In this document: positions 15,031 to 22,978 of the stretch, one piece after another
Layout: each line of letters begins with the position of its first letter
Position numbering within the stretch: position 1 is the first letter of the stretch
NCBI RefSeq assembly: GCF_000427885.1
Contig: NZ_ATYW01000022.1
Coordinates: 62,001-126,000 of the forward strand
Direction: 5' to 3'
Source of the DNA: Glycomyces tenuis DSM 44171
GTDB lineage: Bacteria; Actinomycetota; Actinomycetes; Mycobacteriales; Micromonosporaceae
DNA: 64,000 bases
The notes under the pieces: generated by a model
What the model saw: only the letters and a program-made list of their open reading frames with translations
Database searches by the model: none
What the model was told of the DNA's origin: nothing
Made by a program: the position numbers and the translations under genes

Positions 15031-15929
15031 CGGGTCGCCTCCACGGGGGTTGTGGTCTCGCCGGTGATGCGGCCGGCTCGGTGCAGGTAGGTGAGGACCA
15101 TGTCCTCGAGGTCGAGGTTCGGTGTCTCGCGCAGTGCTCGGGGGGTGTCGGGTCCGGTGTTGCGGACGATGAGGGTGGTCTGTCGTTCGGTGTGGTCGGC
15201 GCTGATGACTTCGACTCCGGCGGGGAGGTCGGGGAGGTCGCCGCGGGGGCCGACGAGGCGGTGGTGGCCTGCGATGAGGGTTTCGGTGTCGCCTGCTATC
15301 TGGACGCGGGATTCGGCCAGGACGATGAGGTGGTCGCAGACGCGTTCGACGTCGGAGAGCAGGTGGGAGGAGAGGATGACCGAGACGTCGAGGTCAGCGA
15401 CGAATTCCATGAGGTTCTGGAGGAAGGCGCGTCTGGCGAGGGGGTCGAGGGCGGCGACGGGTTCGTCGAAGATGAGCAGTTCGGGTCGTTTGGCGGCGGC
15501 GATGGTGAGGGCGAGTTGGGCTTTCTGGCCGCCGGAGAGGCGTCCGGCTTTCTTGGTGGGGTCGAGGCCGATCTGTCTGATGCGGTCCGCGGCGAGGCGG
15601 GCGTCCCAGTGGGGGTTGAGGCGGCGGCCCATGCGGAGGTGTTCGTCGACGGTGAGGGCGGCGTAGACGGGGGTGTCTTGGGCGACGAAGCCGACGCGGG
15701 CGAGTTGGGCGGCGTCGGCGGCCGGTGGTGATCCGAGGACTTCGATGGTGCCGCTGGTGGGTCGGATGAGTCCGGAGGTGAGTGCGAGGAGGGTGCTTTT
15801 GCCGGCGCCGTTGGGGCCGACGAGGCCGACGATGCTGCCGGTGGGGAGGGTGAGGGTGACGTCGGTCAGGGCGGTGTGGTGGCCGTAGCGTTTGGTGAGT
15901 GCTTTGGTGTGCAGGATCGGTGGGTTCAT
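15027..15929 (-). CDS. ABC transporter ATP-binding protein
   Basis: 300 residues. Walker A GLVGPNGAGKSTLLAL, Q-loop GFVAQDTP, signature LSGGQKAQLAL, Walker B LLIFDEPVAALDP and H-loop SSHLLSD are all intact, so the subunit should be an active ATPase. The C-terminal 80 residues form the extra domain seen in BcrA/YtrB-type exporters. It overlaps the GntR gene upstream and the permease downstream by 4 bp each, which implies translational coupling and equal expression. Located at the inner face of the membrane. Confidence 0.93.
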   Translation of the reverse strand: MNPPILHTKALTKRYGHHTALTDVTLTLPTGSIVGLVGPNGAGKSTLLALTSGLIRPTSGTIEVLGSPPAADAAQLARVGFVAQDTPVYAALTVDEHLRMGRRLNPHWDARLAADRIRQIGLDPTKKAGRLSGGQKAQLALTIAAAKRPELLIFDEPVAALDPLARRAFLQNLMEFVADLDVSVILSSHLLSDVERVCDHLIVLAESRVQIAGDTETLIAGHHRLVGPRGDLPDLPAGVEVISADHTERQTTLIVRNTGPDTPRALRETPNLDLEDMVLTYLHRAGRITGETTTPVEATR

Positions 15930-16315
15930 GGTTTCCCCTGGTGTGTCTTTCTGAGGGTGGTGGTGATGAGCGCTTGGATGGCGTCGTGGTCGAGTCCGGC
16001 GGCTTCGGCTTTGGCGATCCAGTGTTCGAGTTCGGTGCGCAGGGCTTGGTGTGCGCTCAGTGAGTCGTCGGCGAGGGTGGCGGTGATGAAGGTGCCGCGG
16101 CCGGGCTTGGGTGCGACGAGTCCTTGGCGTTCGAGTTCGCGGTAGGCCTTGAGGACGGTGTTGGGGTTGATGGCGATCTTGGCGACGACGTGTTTGACGG
16201 TGGGGAGCTGGTCCCCCACTTTGAGCATGCCGAGGCGCAGGGCTTGTTGGACTTGTTGGACCAGTTGCATGTAGGGGGCGACGCCGGATTTCGGGTCGAG
16301 GTGGAAGTCGATCAT
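15926..16315 (-). CDS. YtrA-type GntR regulator
   Basis: 129 residues: an N-terminal winged helix (VAPYMQLVQQVQQALRLGML, VGDQLPTVKHVVAKIAINPN, KAYRELERQGLVAPKPGRGTF) and a short helical C-terminal part of about 50 residues, the size of the YtrA subfamily that pairs with ABC exporters. It probably represses its own operon. TAGAAT (16323-16328 on this strand) ends 7 nt before ATG 16315; although GGAGG lies in the gap it is only 1 nt from the ATG, so leaderless initiation is more likely. A perfect palindrome lies just upstream. Confidence 0.92.
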   Translation of the reverse strand: MIDFHLDPKSGVAPYMQLVQQVQQALRLGMLKVGDQLPTVKHVVAKIAINPNTVLKAYRELERQGLVAPKPGRGTFITATLADDSLSAHQALRTELEHWIAKAEAAGLDHDAIQALITTTLRKTHQGKP

Positions 16316-16322
16316 GCCTCCT

Positions 16323-16358
16323 ATTCTACTATTGAACTATGATGTTAGCACTATAGTG
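16323..16358 (-). promoter_or_regulatory. Promoter and palindromic operator of the GntR/ABC operon
   Basis: A -10 box TAGAAT (16323-16328, minus strand) and the perfect palindrome CACTATAGTG (16349-16358) lie 7 and 33 nt upstream of the regulator start. A further ACTAT (16336-16340) pairs with ATAGT (16353-16357). Position over the -35 region suits autorepression. Confidence 0.55.
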
Positions 16359-16400
16359 GTGTGGAGGTGGGGTCGTCGGCCGGGGGCGGCGGGCATGGGA

Positions 16401-16428
16401 AGAGCCCGGCTCGCACAGGCCGGGCTCT
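16401..16428 (-). terminator. Hairpin terminator of the rhomboid operon
   Basis: AGAGCCCGGC (16401-16410) and GCCGGGCTCT (16419-16428) form a perfect 10-bp stem with an 8-nt loop, 15 bp past the stop of the small gene on the minus strand. Confidence 0.65.
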
Positions 16429-16443
16429 GGTGGTGTCGCTCCC

Positions 16444-16668
16444 CTATCGGCGCTGGTTGCGGGGGTGGTGTTTGGCGGTGCGTTCGTTGCCGAGTTTGTA
16501 GGAGCCGGTCCAGCGGGCCATGATCTGCTGTGGGTCGCCGGTGGCGATCTCGGCGAGGAACTTGGCGGCTCTGGCGCCGCGGAGGGTGGCGGCGGCTTTG
16601 CCGCGGTGGACGATGACGACGGTGCCGTCGCCGCGCTGGCGGTAGGAGAATCCCGAGGGCGGGGCCAT
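16444..16668 (-). CDS. Small conserved basic protein downstream of rhomboid protease
   Basis: 74 residues, compact and basic: FSYRQRGDGTVVIVHRGKAAA followed by AAKFLAEIATGDPQQIMARWTG and a polar tail ending in Arg-Arg. I recognise it as a type of small actinobacterial protein without known role; the central helix plus Trp-Thr-Gly looks like a nucleic-acid or protein contact surface, but that is a guess. GGGGAG lies 8 nt before ATG 16668, and this site overlaps the rhomboid stop, so the two genes form an operon. Confidence 0.7.
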   Translation of the reverse strand: MAPPSGFSYRQRGDGTVVIVHRGKAAATLRGARAAKFLAEIATGDPQQIMARWTGSYKLGNERTAKHHPRNQRR

Positions 16669-16680
16669 GGTGCCGCTCCC

Positions 16681-17277
16681 CTATCCGAGGGGTGTGGTGG
16701 TCGTGGGGCGGCGGGCGAGGGCGAAGGCGGTGGCGAGGCCGCCGAGGAAGCCGAACAGGTGGGCCTGCCAGGAGATGTGAGGTTGGGAGGGGAAGACGCC
16801 CCAGATCATGGAGCCGTAGACGAGGATGAGCAGGACGCCGATGGCGATGTCGCCGAAGCGGCGGACGAACAGGCCGCGGCCGAGGAGGTAGCCGAACAGG
16901 CCGAAGACGAGGCCGGAGGCGCCGACGGTGACCGAGCCGGCCGGTGAGGTGAGCCAGACGCCGAGGCCGGAGACGACGGTGATGGCGGCCAGGGCGATCC
17001 AGCAGGCGCGCCAGTCGCGCAGGGCGGCGATGGTGCCCATGACGGCCAGGGGCACCATGTTGGAGATCAGGTGGCCGGCGCCGGCGTGGAGGAAGGGTGC
17101 GGCGACCAGGCCGGGGACGAGGCCGTCGAGGCTGCGGGGGGTGATGCCCCAGTCGGTGAGGGCGCCGGGGGTGGTCCAGTCGGCGAGCAGGAGCAGCCAC
17201 ATGGCGGCGATGAGGGCGCCCCACAGGGTCAGGGCTCGTCTGAGGGGGTGGATCGGTCGGGCCTGGGGGGCGGTCAT
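16681..17277 (-). CDS. Rhomboid-family intramembrane serine protease
   Basis: 198 residues with six hydrophobic segments. Catalytic features are present: HLISNM (HxxxN) in the second helix, the GASG motif with the serine nucleophile in the fourth helix (VTVGASGLVFGLFGYL), and the base His in AHLFGFLGG of the sixth. It should cleave single-pass membrane proteins within the bilayer; the substrate is unknown. GAGGAG precedes ATG 17277. The gene is followed at 12 bp by a small basic protein gene and a terminator. Confidence 0.93.
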   Translation of the reverse strand: MTAPQARPIHPLRRALTLWGALIAAMWLLLLADWTTPGALTDWGITPRSLDGLVPGLVAAPFLHAGAGHLISNMVPLAVMGTIAALRDWRACWIALAAITVVSGLGVWLTSPAGSVTVGASGLVFGLFGYLLGRGLFVRRFGDIAIGVLLILVYGSMIWGVFPSQPHISWQAHLFGFLGGLATAFALARRPTTTTPLG

Positions 17278-17414
17278 GGCGCTCCTCGGTCGGCGGGTGG
17301 TCGGCTGTTGTGTAGCGTAGCGGCGCCGTGCCCGCGGTGGCGAGGGCGGCGATGCGGCGGGTGTGCGAACCGCAGATATTATGGTTCTCGTAATATTTGT
17401 GGTTGGGAGGCCTC

Positions 17415-18077
17415 ATGCGACTCGTCATCATCGCCGCGACCGGTGCGACCGGCCGTCATGTCCTCGATCAGGCGCTCGACGCCGGGCACGAGGTGACCGC
17501 TCTGGTGCGCAGCCCCGGCGCCCTCGCCGCCGAGGTCAAGGCCGTCCGGGTCGACTTCGCCGATCCGGATCCGGTGGCGCTCGCCGAGGCCGTGCGCGGC
17601 GCCGACGCGGTCGTCTCGGCGCTGGGCGCCACCTCGAAGGCCGAGGCCGGGATCGCCGAGGCCGGCACGCGGGCCCTCGTCGAGGCCATGCGAGCGGGCG
17701 AGGTCCGGCGCCTGGTCGTGCTCAGTGCCGCCCCGATCGGGACCGTCCCGACCGCGGCCAGGCCCGACAAGCCGCGGCACGAGCCGGGCGAGGGGTGGTT
17801 CATGCGCCGCGTCTCGGGGGTGCTCAAACGCGTCCTGCGTGAGCACTATGCCGACCTGGCGGCCATGGAGGACGTGGTGCGCGACAGCGGTCTGGACTGG
17901 ACGATCGTGCGTCCGCCGCGGCTGACCGACAAGCCGGCCGCGGGCCGCTACCGCACCGCCGTCGACGGCCTGCCGCGGGGCGGGTGGCGGATCGCCAGGG
18001 CCGATCTGGGGCACGCGATGCTGCGCGCGGCCACCTCGCCGGTGCCGAGTCGGCAGGTGTTGGGCGTGGCGGATTAG
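17415..18077 (+). CDS. NAD(P)-binding SDR-like protein (NmrA/YwnB type)
   Basis: 220 residues. A Rossmann nucleotide motif at the very N-terminus (LVIIAATGATGRHVLDQAL), LVRSP after strand 2, VVSALGATSK after strand 4 and WTIVRPPRLTDKP in the C-terminal half are typical of atypical short-chain dehydrogenases related to NmrA, YwnB and flavin reductase BLVRB. There is no YxxxK catalytic pair, so it may be a reductase of flavins or quinones or a redox sensor. GGGAGG (17405-17410) precedes ATG 17415. Its stop overlaps the stop of the convergent MarR gene. Confidence 0.88.
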   Translation: MRLVIIAATGATGRHVLDQALDAGHEVTALVRSPGALAAEVKAVRVDFADPDPVALAEAVRGADAVVSALGATSKAEAGIAEAGTRALVEAMRAGEVRRLVVLSAAPIGTVPTAARPDKPRHEPGEGWFMRRVSGVLKRVLREHYADLAAMEDVVRDSGLDWTIVRPPRLTDKPAAGRYRTAVDGLPRGGWRIARADLGHAMLRAATSPVPSRQVLGVAD

Positions 18078-18550
18078 CGGTCGGCGACTTCGGCGGTGGT
18101 GGCCCGGCCCGCTTCGGTGGCGCGGCGCAGGAAGTCGGCGACGGTGGCCAGTTCGGTGTCGGTGAAGTCGGCGCAGATCTCGCCGAGTCTGGTGATCATC
18201 GGCCCGTACAGGGCGAGGATCTCTTCGTCGCCGCGGCCGGGGACGGCCTGCACGTGCACGGCCCGCCGGTCGCTGGGGACGCGTTCGCGGCGGACCCGTC
18301 CGGCGCGTTCGAGCCGGTCGAGGACGCCGGTCGTGGTCGCGGGGTGGAGTCCGGCCTGGCGGGCCAGTGTGCCGGGGGTGAGCGGGCCTTCGCGGCTGAT
18401 GATGTCGAGGCAGTCCAGGTCGACGTCCTGGAGGCCGAGCAGTCCGGCGATCTGGTGGTTGAGCAGGGACAGCTGCACGGTCAGTTCGCGGAGCCGGTCG
18501 GTCACCTCGCCGGCCACTGCCGGGGCCTGGGGTGTCTCGCCTGGGGTCAT
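18074..18550 (-). CDS. MarR-family transcriptional regulator
   Basis: 158 residues with the MarR winged helix: LQDVDLDCLDIISREGPLTP, TLARQAGLHPATTTGVLDRL and the wing RRERVPSDRRAVHVQ. MarR proteins bind as dimers near their own genes and respond to phenolic or oxidising ligands. ATG 18550 has AGGA 5 nt upstream; the open frame reaching back to 19168 is the antisense of the FKBP gene and is not part of the protein. The convergent SDR gene (stops overlapping) may belong to the same response, but the expected operator would lie upstream at 18551-18690, where I see no clear palindrome. Confidence 0.9.
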   Translation of the reverse strand: MTPGETPQAPAVAGEVTDRLRELTVQLSLLNHQIAGLLGLQDVDLDCLDIISREGPLTPGTLARQAGLHPATTTGVLDRLERAGRVRRERVPSDRRAVHVQAVPGRGDEEILALYGPMITRLGEICADFTDTELATVADFLRRATEAGRATTAEVADR

Positions 18551-18691
18551 CGTCCTGCTCTCTGTGTGGTCGGGCCCGGTCCAGGATAGGTCACGGCCGC
18601 GTCGATCGGGTGCGGTGGCGGGCCGGGTGGTAGGTTCCCTCGGTGGCGGCGGGGGGAAGGCCTCGGTGCCGGGAGTGACAAGGAGTCTGGT

Positions 18692-19123
18692 GTGGTGGAG
18701 ATCAGTGCGGGCTGCGAAGTCGAGGTGTCGGCCGATACGGCGGCCAAGCCGGTGGTGGAGGTGCCCGACTGCGCGCCGCCGAGCGATCTGGTGACCGCCG
18801 AGATCGTCGCCGGCGCGGGCGGCGGGGCCGCGGCCGGAGACGCGGTGTCGGTGCGGTACGCGGGGTTCAACTGGTCGACCGGGGCGCAGTTCGACGCGTC
18901 GTGGGACCGGGGCGCGGCGCCGTTCGACGTCTCGCCGCTGGGGTCGGCGCCGGTGATCCAGGGCTGGAACGACGGCCTGGTGGGCGCGAAGGTCGGTGAG
19001 CGGCGGCTGATCGTGATCCCGCCGGGGCTCGGGTACGGTGCGGCCGGCGCCGGGGGCGTCATCGGTCCGAACGAGACGCTCGTGTTCGTCGTCGATGTGG
19101 TCGCGATCAACGGGCGGTCCTAG
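18692..19123 (+). CDS. FKBP-type peptidyl-prolyl cis-trans isomerase
   Basis: 143 residues ending in a complete FKBP domain (about 45-143): GDAVSVRYAGFNWSTGAQFDAS, VIQGWNDGLVGAKVGERRLI, IPPGLGYG and TLVFVVDVVAI. It has no signal peptide, so it is cytosolic, where FKBPs speed prolyl isomerisation during folding. GTG 18692 is fixed by AAGGAG 6 nt upstream. The Asp of the active site (FDAS) and the aromatic residues are kept, so it should be active. Confidence 0.95.
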   Translation: MVEISAGCEVEVSADTAAKPVVEVPDCAPPSDLVTAEIVAGAGGGAAAGDAVSVRYAGFNWSTGAQFDASWDRGAAPFDVSPLGSAPVIQGWNDGLVGAKVGERRLIVIPPGLGYGAAGAGGVIGPNETLVFVVDVVAINGRS

Positions 19124-19175
19124 CGACGAGGCGGTTCGGACAGGGGCGTCCCGCCGGGGCGCCCCCATCCGGTGT

Positions 19176-19463
19176 TCAGGCGCCCCCGGCGATGGAGGGC
19201 AGGATCTGGACGCTCTGGCCGGGACCGATGGCGGCGTCCAGGCCCCCGAGTCCGCGGCATTCCTCGTCGCCGATGTAGACGTTGACGAAGCGGCGGATCT
19301 GCCCTGCCTCGTCTCGCAGCCGCCGGGCCAGGCGCGGGTGGGCCTGGCCGAGGCGGTCGAGGACCGCGGCGAGGTCGGCGCCGTCGGCGACGGTGACGGT
19401 CAGGTGGCGGGCCCCGCCGCATTCGCTGGCGAGCGCGGCGGGGATCTTGACGTCGACGTCCAT
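19176..19463 (-). CDS. MoaD/ThiS-like sulfur-carrier protein with an extra C-terminal Ala
   Basis: 95 residues with a beta-grasp fold: VKIPAALASECGG, LTVTVADGADLAAVLDRL, RRFVNVYIGDEECRG and the carrier tail IGPGQSVQILPSIAGGA. MoaD, ThiS and CysO end in a free Gly-Gly that is adenylated and then thiocarboxylated; here the stop follows one residue later, leaving Gly-Gly-Ala. Activation would need removal of that residue, as JAMM proteases do for some carriers. It starts 2 nt after the stop of the BNR-repeat gene, so the two are co-translated. No ThiF/MoeB-like activator is in the window. Confidence 0.88.
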   Translation of the reverse strand: MDVDVKIPAALASECGGARHLTVTVADGADLAAVLDRLGQAHPRLARRLRDEAGQIRRFVNVYIGDEECRGLGGLDAAIGPGQSVQILPSIAGGA

Positions 19464-19465
19464 GG

Positions 19466-20617
19466 TCAGCGGGTCTCCATGGCCCTGACGCACAGCACGT
19501 CGGGCAGGTGGGCGGCGACGGGATGCCACTGGCCGTCGGAGTCGGCCGCGGCCCACACGTCGCCGCAGCGGGTGCCGAAGTACCAGGCCGGGTCGGCGGT
19601 GCCGTCGTGGCAGGCGGCGTCGCGCAGCACGATCCCGAAGTAGTCCTCCTCGGGCAGGCCCCTCCCCCACGGCCGCCAGGTGTCGCCGGCGTCGTCGGTG
19701 CGCCAGGCGCGGATGCGGTGGTCGGGCGGGAAGCGGTCCATGGCCTCGGAGACGGGGTAGGCCATGGCGACGCCGGGCCGGGCCGGGTGGGCGGTGATGT
19801 GGAAGCCGAAGTTCGACGGCAGCTGCGCGGAGATGTTCGTCCATCCCGAGGCGGGGTCGGTGCTGCGGTAGGCGGGGCCGTGGCTTTGGACGAAGAAGGC
19901 GCCTTCGGCGTCGCGGGCGACTTTGTGGATGCATTGGCCCGAGGCCGGTTCGGGGTCGGGCCCGTAGTCGACGGTGATGCCTTGGGTGACGCCGTTCCAG
20001 GTGCGGCCGTCGTCGCGGCTCTGGTAGATGCCGCCGGCGGACATGGCGATGGTGAGCGTCTGGGGATCGTCGGGGTCGGGGACGATGGTGTGGACGGCCG
20101 CGCCGCCGCCGCCGGGGCCCCAGGTGTCGTGGTCGGGGTGTTCCCATAGGGCGCGGTTGAAGGTGAAGGTCTGGCCGCCGTCGTCGCTTCGCCACAGCGA
20201 GGTCGGTTCGACCCCGGCCCAGACGCGGCCGTCTTGGGGCCCGAAGGCGAGCTGCCAGATGCGTTTGACGGTGTTCGTGCGGTCGGAGTCGGGTTGGTCG
20301 ACGCCGGGCGCTTCGGAGGAGAAGTCCAGGGGCCGGTAGGGCAGGTCCTGGGGGAAGGCCAGCGGGGCGGCCTCGGGTTCGTGCCAGGTGGCGGCGAGGT
20401 CGTCCGAGCGCCAGATGCTGGGCCCGAAGTGCGGTGATTCGGCGCCGACGAGGATGCGGCCCGAGGCGGGGTCGCAGGCGAGGGCGTAGATCTCGGAGAC
20501 GGCGGTGAAGCCGTCGGCGTCGAGGGCGTGCGGGCCTTTGAGGACCCAGCTGCGCCGGTCGTCGCTGGTGGCGGTGAACAGGCCTTTCTTGGTGCCTATG
20601 AGGGCGAGGTATCCCAT
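19466..20617 (-). CDS. BNR/Asp-box beta-propeller (sialidase-like) protein
   Basis: 383 residues. At least four Asp-box motifs mark successive propeller blades: SDDLAATW, SDDGGQTF, SRDDGRTW and TDDAGDTW. There is no signal peptide, so it is cytosolic, unlike true sialidases, and the Arg triad of sialidases is not evident; sialidase activity should not be assumed. AAGGAGG precedes ATG 20617. The gene is tightly coupled to a MoaD-like carrier, which suggests an enzyme or scaffold in sulfur transfer or cofactor chemistry. Confidence 0.85.
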   Translation of the reverse strand: MGYLALIGTKKGLFTATSDDRRSWVLKGPHALDADGFTAVSEIYALACDPASGRILVGAESPHFGPSIWRSDDLAATWHEPEAAPLAFPQDLPYRPLDFSSEAPGVDQPDSDRTNTVKRIWQLAFGPQDGRVWAGVEPTSLWRSDDGGQTFTFNRALWEHPDHDTWGPGGGGAAVHTIVPDPDDPQTLTIAMSAGGIYQSRDDGRTWNGVTQGITVDYGPDPEPASGQCIHKVARDAEGAFFVQSHGPAYRSTDPASGWTNISAQLPSNFGFHITAHPARPGVAMAYPVSEAMDRFPPDHRIRAWRTDDAGDTWRPWGRGLPEEDYFGIVLRDAACHDGTADPAWYFGTRCGDVWAAADSDGQWHPVAAHLPDVLCVRAMETR

Positions 20618-20823
20618 GGTCCTGGCCTCCTTGCCGGGAATGCGGACAGTGTCGTTCTCATCCTCGCGCGCCGGTGTGACGTTTCTGGTCCTGTCCGGGG
20701 TTTTCCGGTCGGCGAGTCGGGGCCGTTTCGGTGGGCCGGTGGGCCCCGCGGGGGCGGTGATCGTGCTACGTTGCCCTCGCCGGTCGTACTGGTGTCCCTT
20801 ACTCGGCAGACAGGATGGCTCCC

Positions 20824-21516
20824 ATGCTGACCTTCTCCCGCTTCGCGGCGGCCGTCGCCTCGGCGGCGGTGCTGCTGTCGGCCGTCTCGTGCGGGTCGGC
20901 CGACGACGTGCTCGCGCCGACCGACCCGGAGGCGTCGGGCCGGTTCAGTGATCTCGCGCCGTTCGCCGCCGAGGTCGACGCCGCGGCGCTGACCTCGGCG
21001 ATCGAGGCCTTGCCGGTGGCCGAGGAGTCCGGGGCCGGCTATGACCGGTCGCTGTTCCCGCATTGGAGCGACGCCGACGGCAACGGCTGCGACGCCCGCG
21101 ACGACGTCTTGATCGCGCAGGACCGGTCGGGGGCTTTGAGCGAGGCCGACTGCGATGCGGCCATGGCCGGCGAGTGGGTCTCGATGTACGACGGCGTGAC
21201 CGTCACCGAATCAGGTGAACTCGACATCGATCATTTCGTGCCGTTGAAGGAGGCGTGGGATTCGGGGGCCGGCGACTGGTCCACCGCCGACCGCGAGGCG
21301 TTCGCGAACGCGCTCGAGCCGCCGTGGCATCTGGTCGCGGTGACCGCCTCGTCGAACCGGTCGAAGTCCGATCAGGACCCCGCGGAGTGGATGCCCGAGG
21401 TCCGCGAGGTCTGGTGCGTGTATGTGTGGGCGTGGGTGCAGGTCAAGACCGAGTGGGGCTTGAGCGTCGACGAGGCCGAGGCCGAGGCGCTGCTGGGGTA
21501 CGCCGCCGAATGCTGA
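20824..21516 (+). CDS. Secreted HNH/DUF1524-type nuclease lipoprotein
   Basis: About 230 residues. The N-terminus is a signal peptide with a lipobox-like end (LLSAVSC), so the protein is probably lipid-anchored outside the cell. The C-terminal half matches the exported GmrSD/DUF1524 nuclease type: SGELDIDHFVPLKEAWDSG (Asp-His pair), then SNRSKSDQDPAEW. An Asp-rich segment DADGNGCDARDDV precedes it, as in other actinobacterial members. Role: nonspecific extracellular DNA hydrolysis, probably for nutrients. An alternative start at 20815 adds three residues. Confidence 0.88.
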   Translation: MLTFSRFAAAVASAAVLLSAVSCGSADDVLAPTDPEASGRFSDLAPFAAEVDAAALTSAIEALPVAEESGAGYDRSLFPHWSDADGNGCDARDDVLIAQDRSGALSEADCDAAMAGEWVSMYDGVTVTESGELDIDHFVPLKEAWDSGAGDWSTADREAFANALEPPWHLVAVTASSNRSKSDQDPAEWMPEVREVWCVYVWAWVQVKTEWGLSVDEAEAEALLGYAAEC

Positions 21517-21525
21517 AGCGGCCGG

Positions 21526-22194
21526 TCAGGACAGGGTCAGCCAGGTGATGCCCAGGGAGGTGACGCGGTCGCGTTCGGCGTCGGTCATGGCTTCGCGGCC
21601 GGTCGCTTTGGCGATGAACGCGACCGGGTCCCAGCCGAGGGTGGCCAGCGCGTCGGGCTGGTCGAGCAGCAGGTCGACGATGAGGCGGGCGGTCTCGGGC
21701 ATGGTCCAGCGGGGCAGGCCCACCGCGTCGGCCAGGTCGATGCCGTGGACGGCGACCTCGACCACGCGGGTGGTGAGGAAGTCGTCGAGGGTCATCGCGT
21801 CGCCGTAGCGGGTGGTGACCAGCCGGTCCTCGCGCTCGGCCTGGCAGCGGTCGGCGGCGGCTCGCCAGGTCGCGTCGAACGCCTCGGCCAGCGCCGGGCC
21901 GCCGGCCTCGGCGGCCGCGACCGCTTCGTCGATGCGGTCGGCGGTGGCTTCGGGTGAGAATCGGGTATCCGGGCGGTAGTAGTCGGCGGCGGTCACCGTC
22001 GCCGAGGCCGGGGGTTCGGCCTCGAGCATCCAGGACAGGCGGCTGACGGTGCCGGTGATGTGGGCGAGCAGTTCGGCGGCGTTCCACGGCTCGCAGCGGG
22101 TGGGCCGCTTCCACTGGTCGTCGGTGAGGGCCGAGGCGGCGCTGGAGAGTCGGGCGCATTCGGCGCTGAGCGCCGACAGGGGGGATGAAACCAT
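21526..22194 (-). CDS. DinB-fold, mycothiol-dependent maleylpyruvate isomerase family protein
   Basis: 222 residues with a four-helix DinB fold. Metal ligands are placed as in the family: LLAHITG in the first half and VVEVAVHGIDLADAV in the second, with CEPWNAAE near the N-terminus. Relatives use mycothiol as a cofactor in isomerase, transferase or detoxification reactions; the substrate is unknown. TAGGAT (22201-22206 on this strand) is 6 nt before ATG 22194, pointing to a leaderless transcript. A second DinB-fold gene lies at 30706. Confidence 0.9.
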   Translation of the reverse strand: MVSSPLSALSAECARLSSAASALTDDQWKRPTRCEPWNAAELLAHITGTVSRLSWMLEAEPPASATVTAADYYRPDTRFSPEATADRIDEAVAAAEAGGPALAEAFDATWRAAADRCQAEREDRLVTTRYGDAMTLDDFLTTRVVEVAVHGIDLADAVGLPRWTMPETARLIVDLLLDQPDALATLGWDPVAFIAKATGREAMTDAERDRVTSLGITWLTLS

Positions 22195-22233
22195 GAGCGA
22201 ATCCTATTCGGCGAAGCGGGGGAAGGGAACACG

Positions 22234-22956
22234 GTGCGCTACGCGGGACTGATCCGGCCGGTGATCGACCGGGTGTACGTGGGGGTGCGTCACGCCGCGA
22301 GGGATCGCGTCCGGGCGCTGTACGACCAGTGGGAGCTCGATCCGGGTATCGAGTCGGACTATTACTTCGCGCTGCTGGACCATCCGGTGCCGACCGGCGC
22401 GGTCGAGGCGGCGATGACCTACCGGCGCTTCGAGCCCAGCCGCGAGATCGCCCGGGGCGTCGCGGTGATCGAGGACGGCTCGTGGCGCCTGACGGCCGAG
22501 GGCCTCGAGCTGGCCGGGGCTTTGCGGCACGCGATCGGGGCCGCGGCTGCGGAGCTGTGGGGGCTGCGGCCGATCGCGACGATGCCGGGCCTGGCGGGCC
22601 TGGAGCGGCTGTGCGGTCTGGTCGGGCGGTGCCTGGAGGCCGGGCAGGCGAGCGGCGGTCCGGCGTTCGGCGGGCTCACGCCGGTGTTCGAGCCGGCGGA
22701 AGCGGCGGCGGCGGAGGTGCTGTCGTCCAGGTTGGGGGCGCTTCGCCATCACCGGGGCGATGCGCACCGGGCCGCGTGGCACGGTGCCGGGTACAGTCTC
22801 GCCGATCTGGAGGCCATGGGCCCGGGGCCGCAGCGGCGGGCGATCGAGGAGGACACCGACCGGCTCGACGAGCCGGTCTACGCCTCGCTGTCGGACGGTG
22901 AGCGGCTGGAGCTGCTGGCCGGTCTGGGGGCGCTGGCCGACGGGCTGGGCACGTGA
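22234..22956 (+). CDS. SCO6745-like hypothetical protein
   Basis: 240 residues, all-helical, no signal or membrane segment. The C-terminal pattern LRHHRGDAHRAAWHGAGY followed by IEEDTDRLDEPVYASLSDGE resembles the HRGD...E..TD block of SCO6745-family proteins, which are annotated as HTH-like but remain uncharacterised. The present copy is distant, so the assignment is tentative. GGGAAGGGAA precedes GTG 22234. It reads in the same direction as the TPR gene 22 bp downstream. Confidence 0.65.
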   Translation: MRYAGLIRPVIDRVYVGVRHAARDRVRALYDQWELDPGIESDYYFALLDHPVPTGAVEAAMTYRRFEPSREIARGVAVIEDGSWRLTAEGLELAGALRHAIGAAAAELWGLRPIATMPGLAGLERLCGLVGRCLEAGQASGGPAFGGLTPVFEPAEAAAAEVLSSRLGALRHHRGDAHRAAWHGAGYSLADLEAMGPGPQRRAIEEDTDRLDEPVYASLSDGERLELLAGLGALADGLGT

Positions 22957-22978
22957 GGATCCGGTGTAGGTTCCAGGC

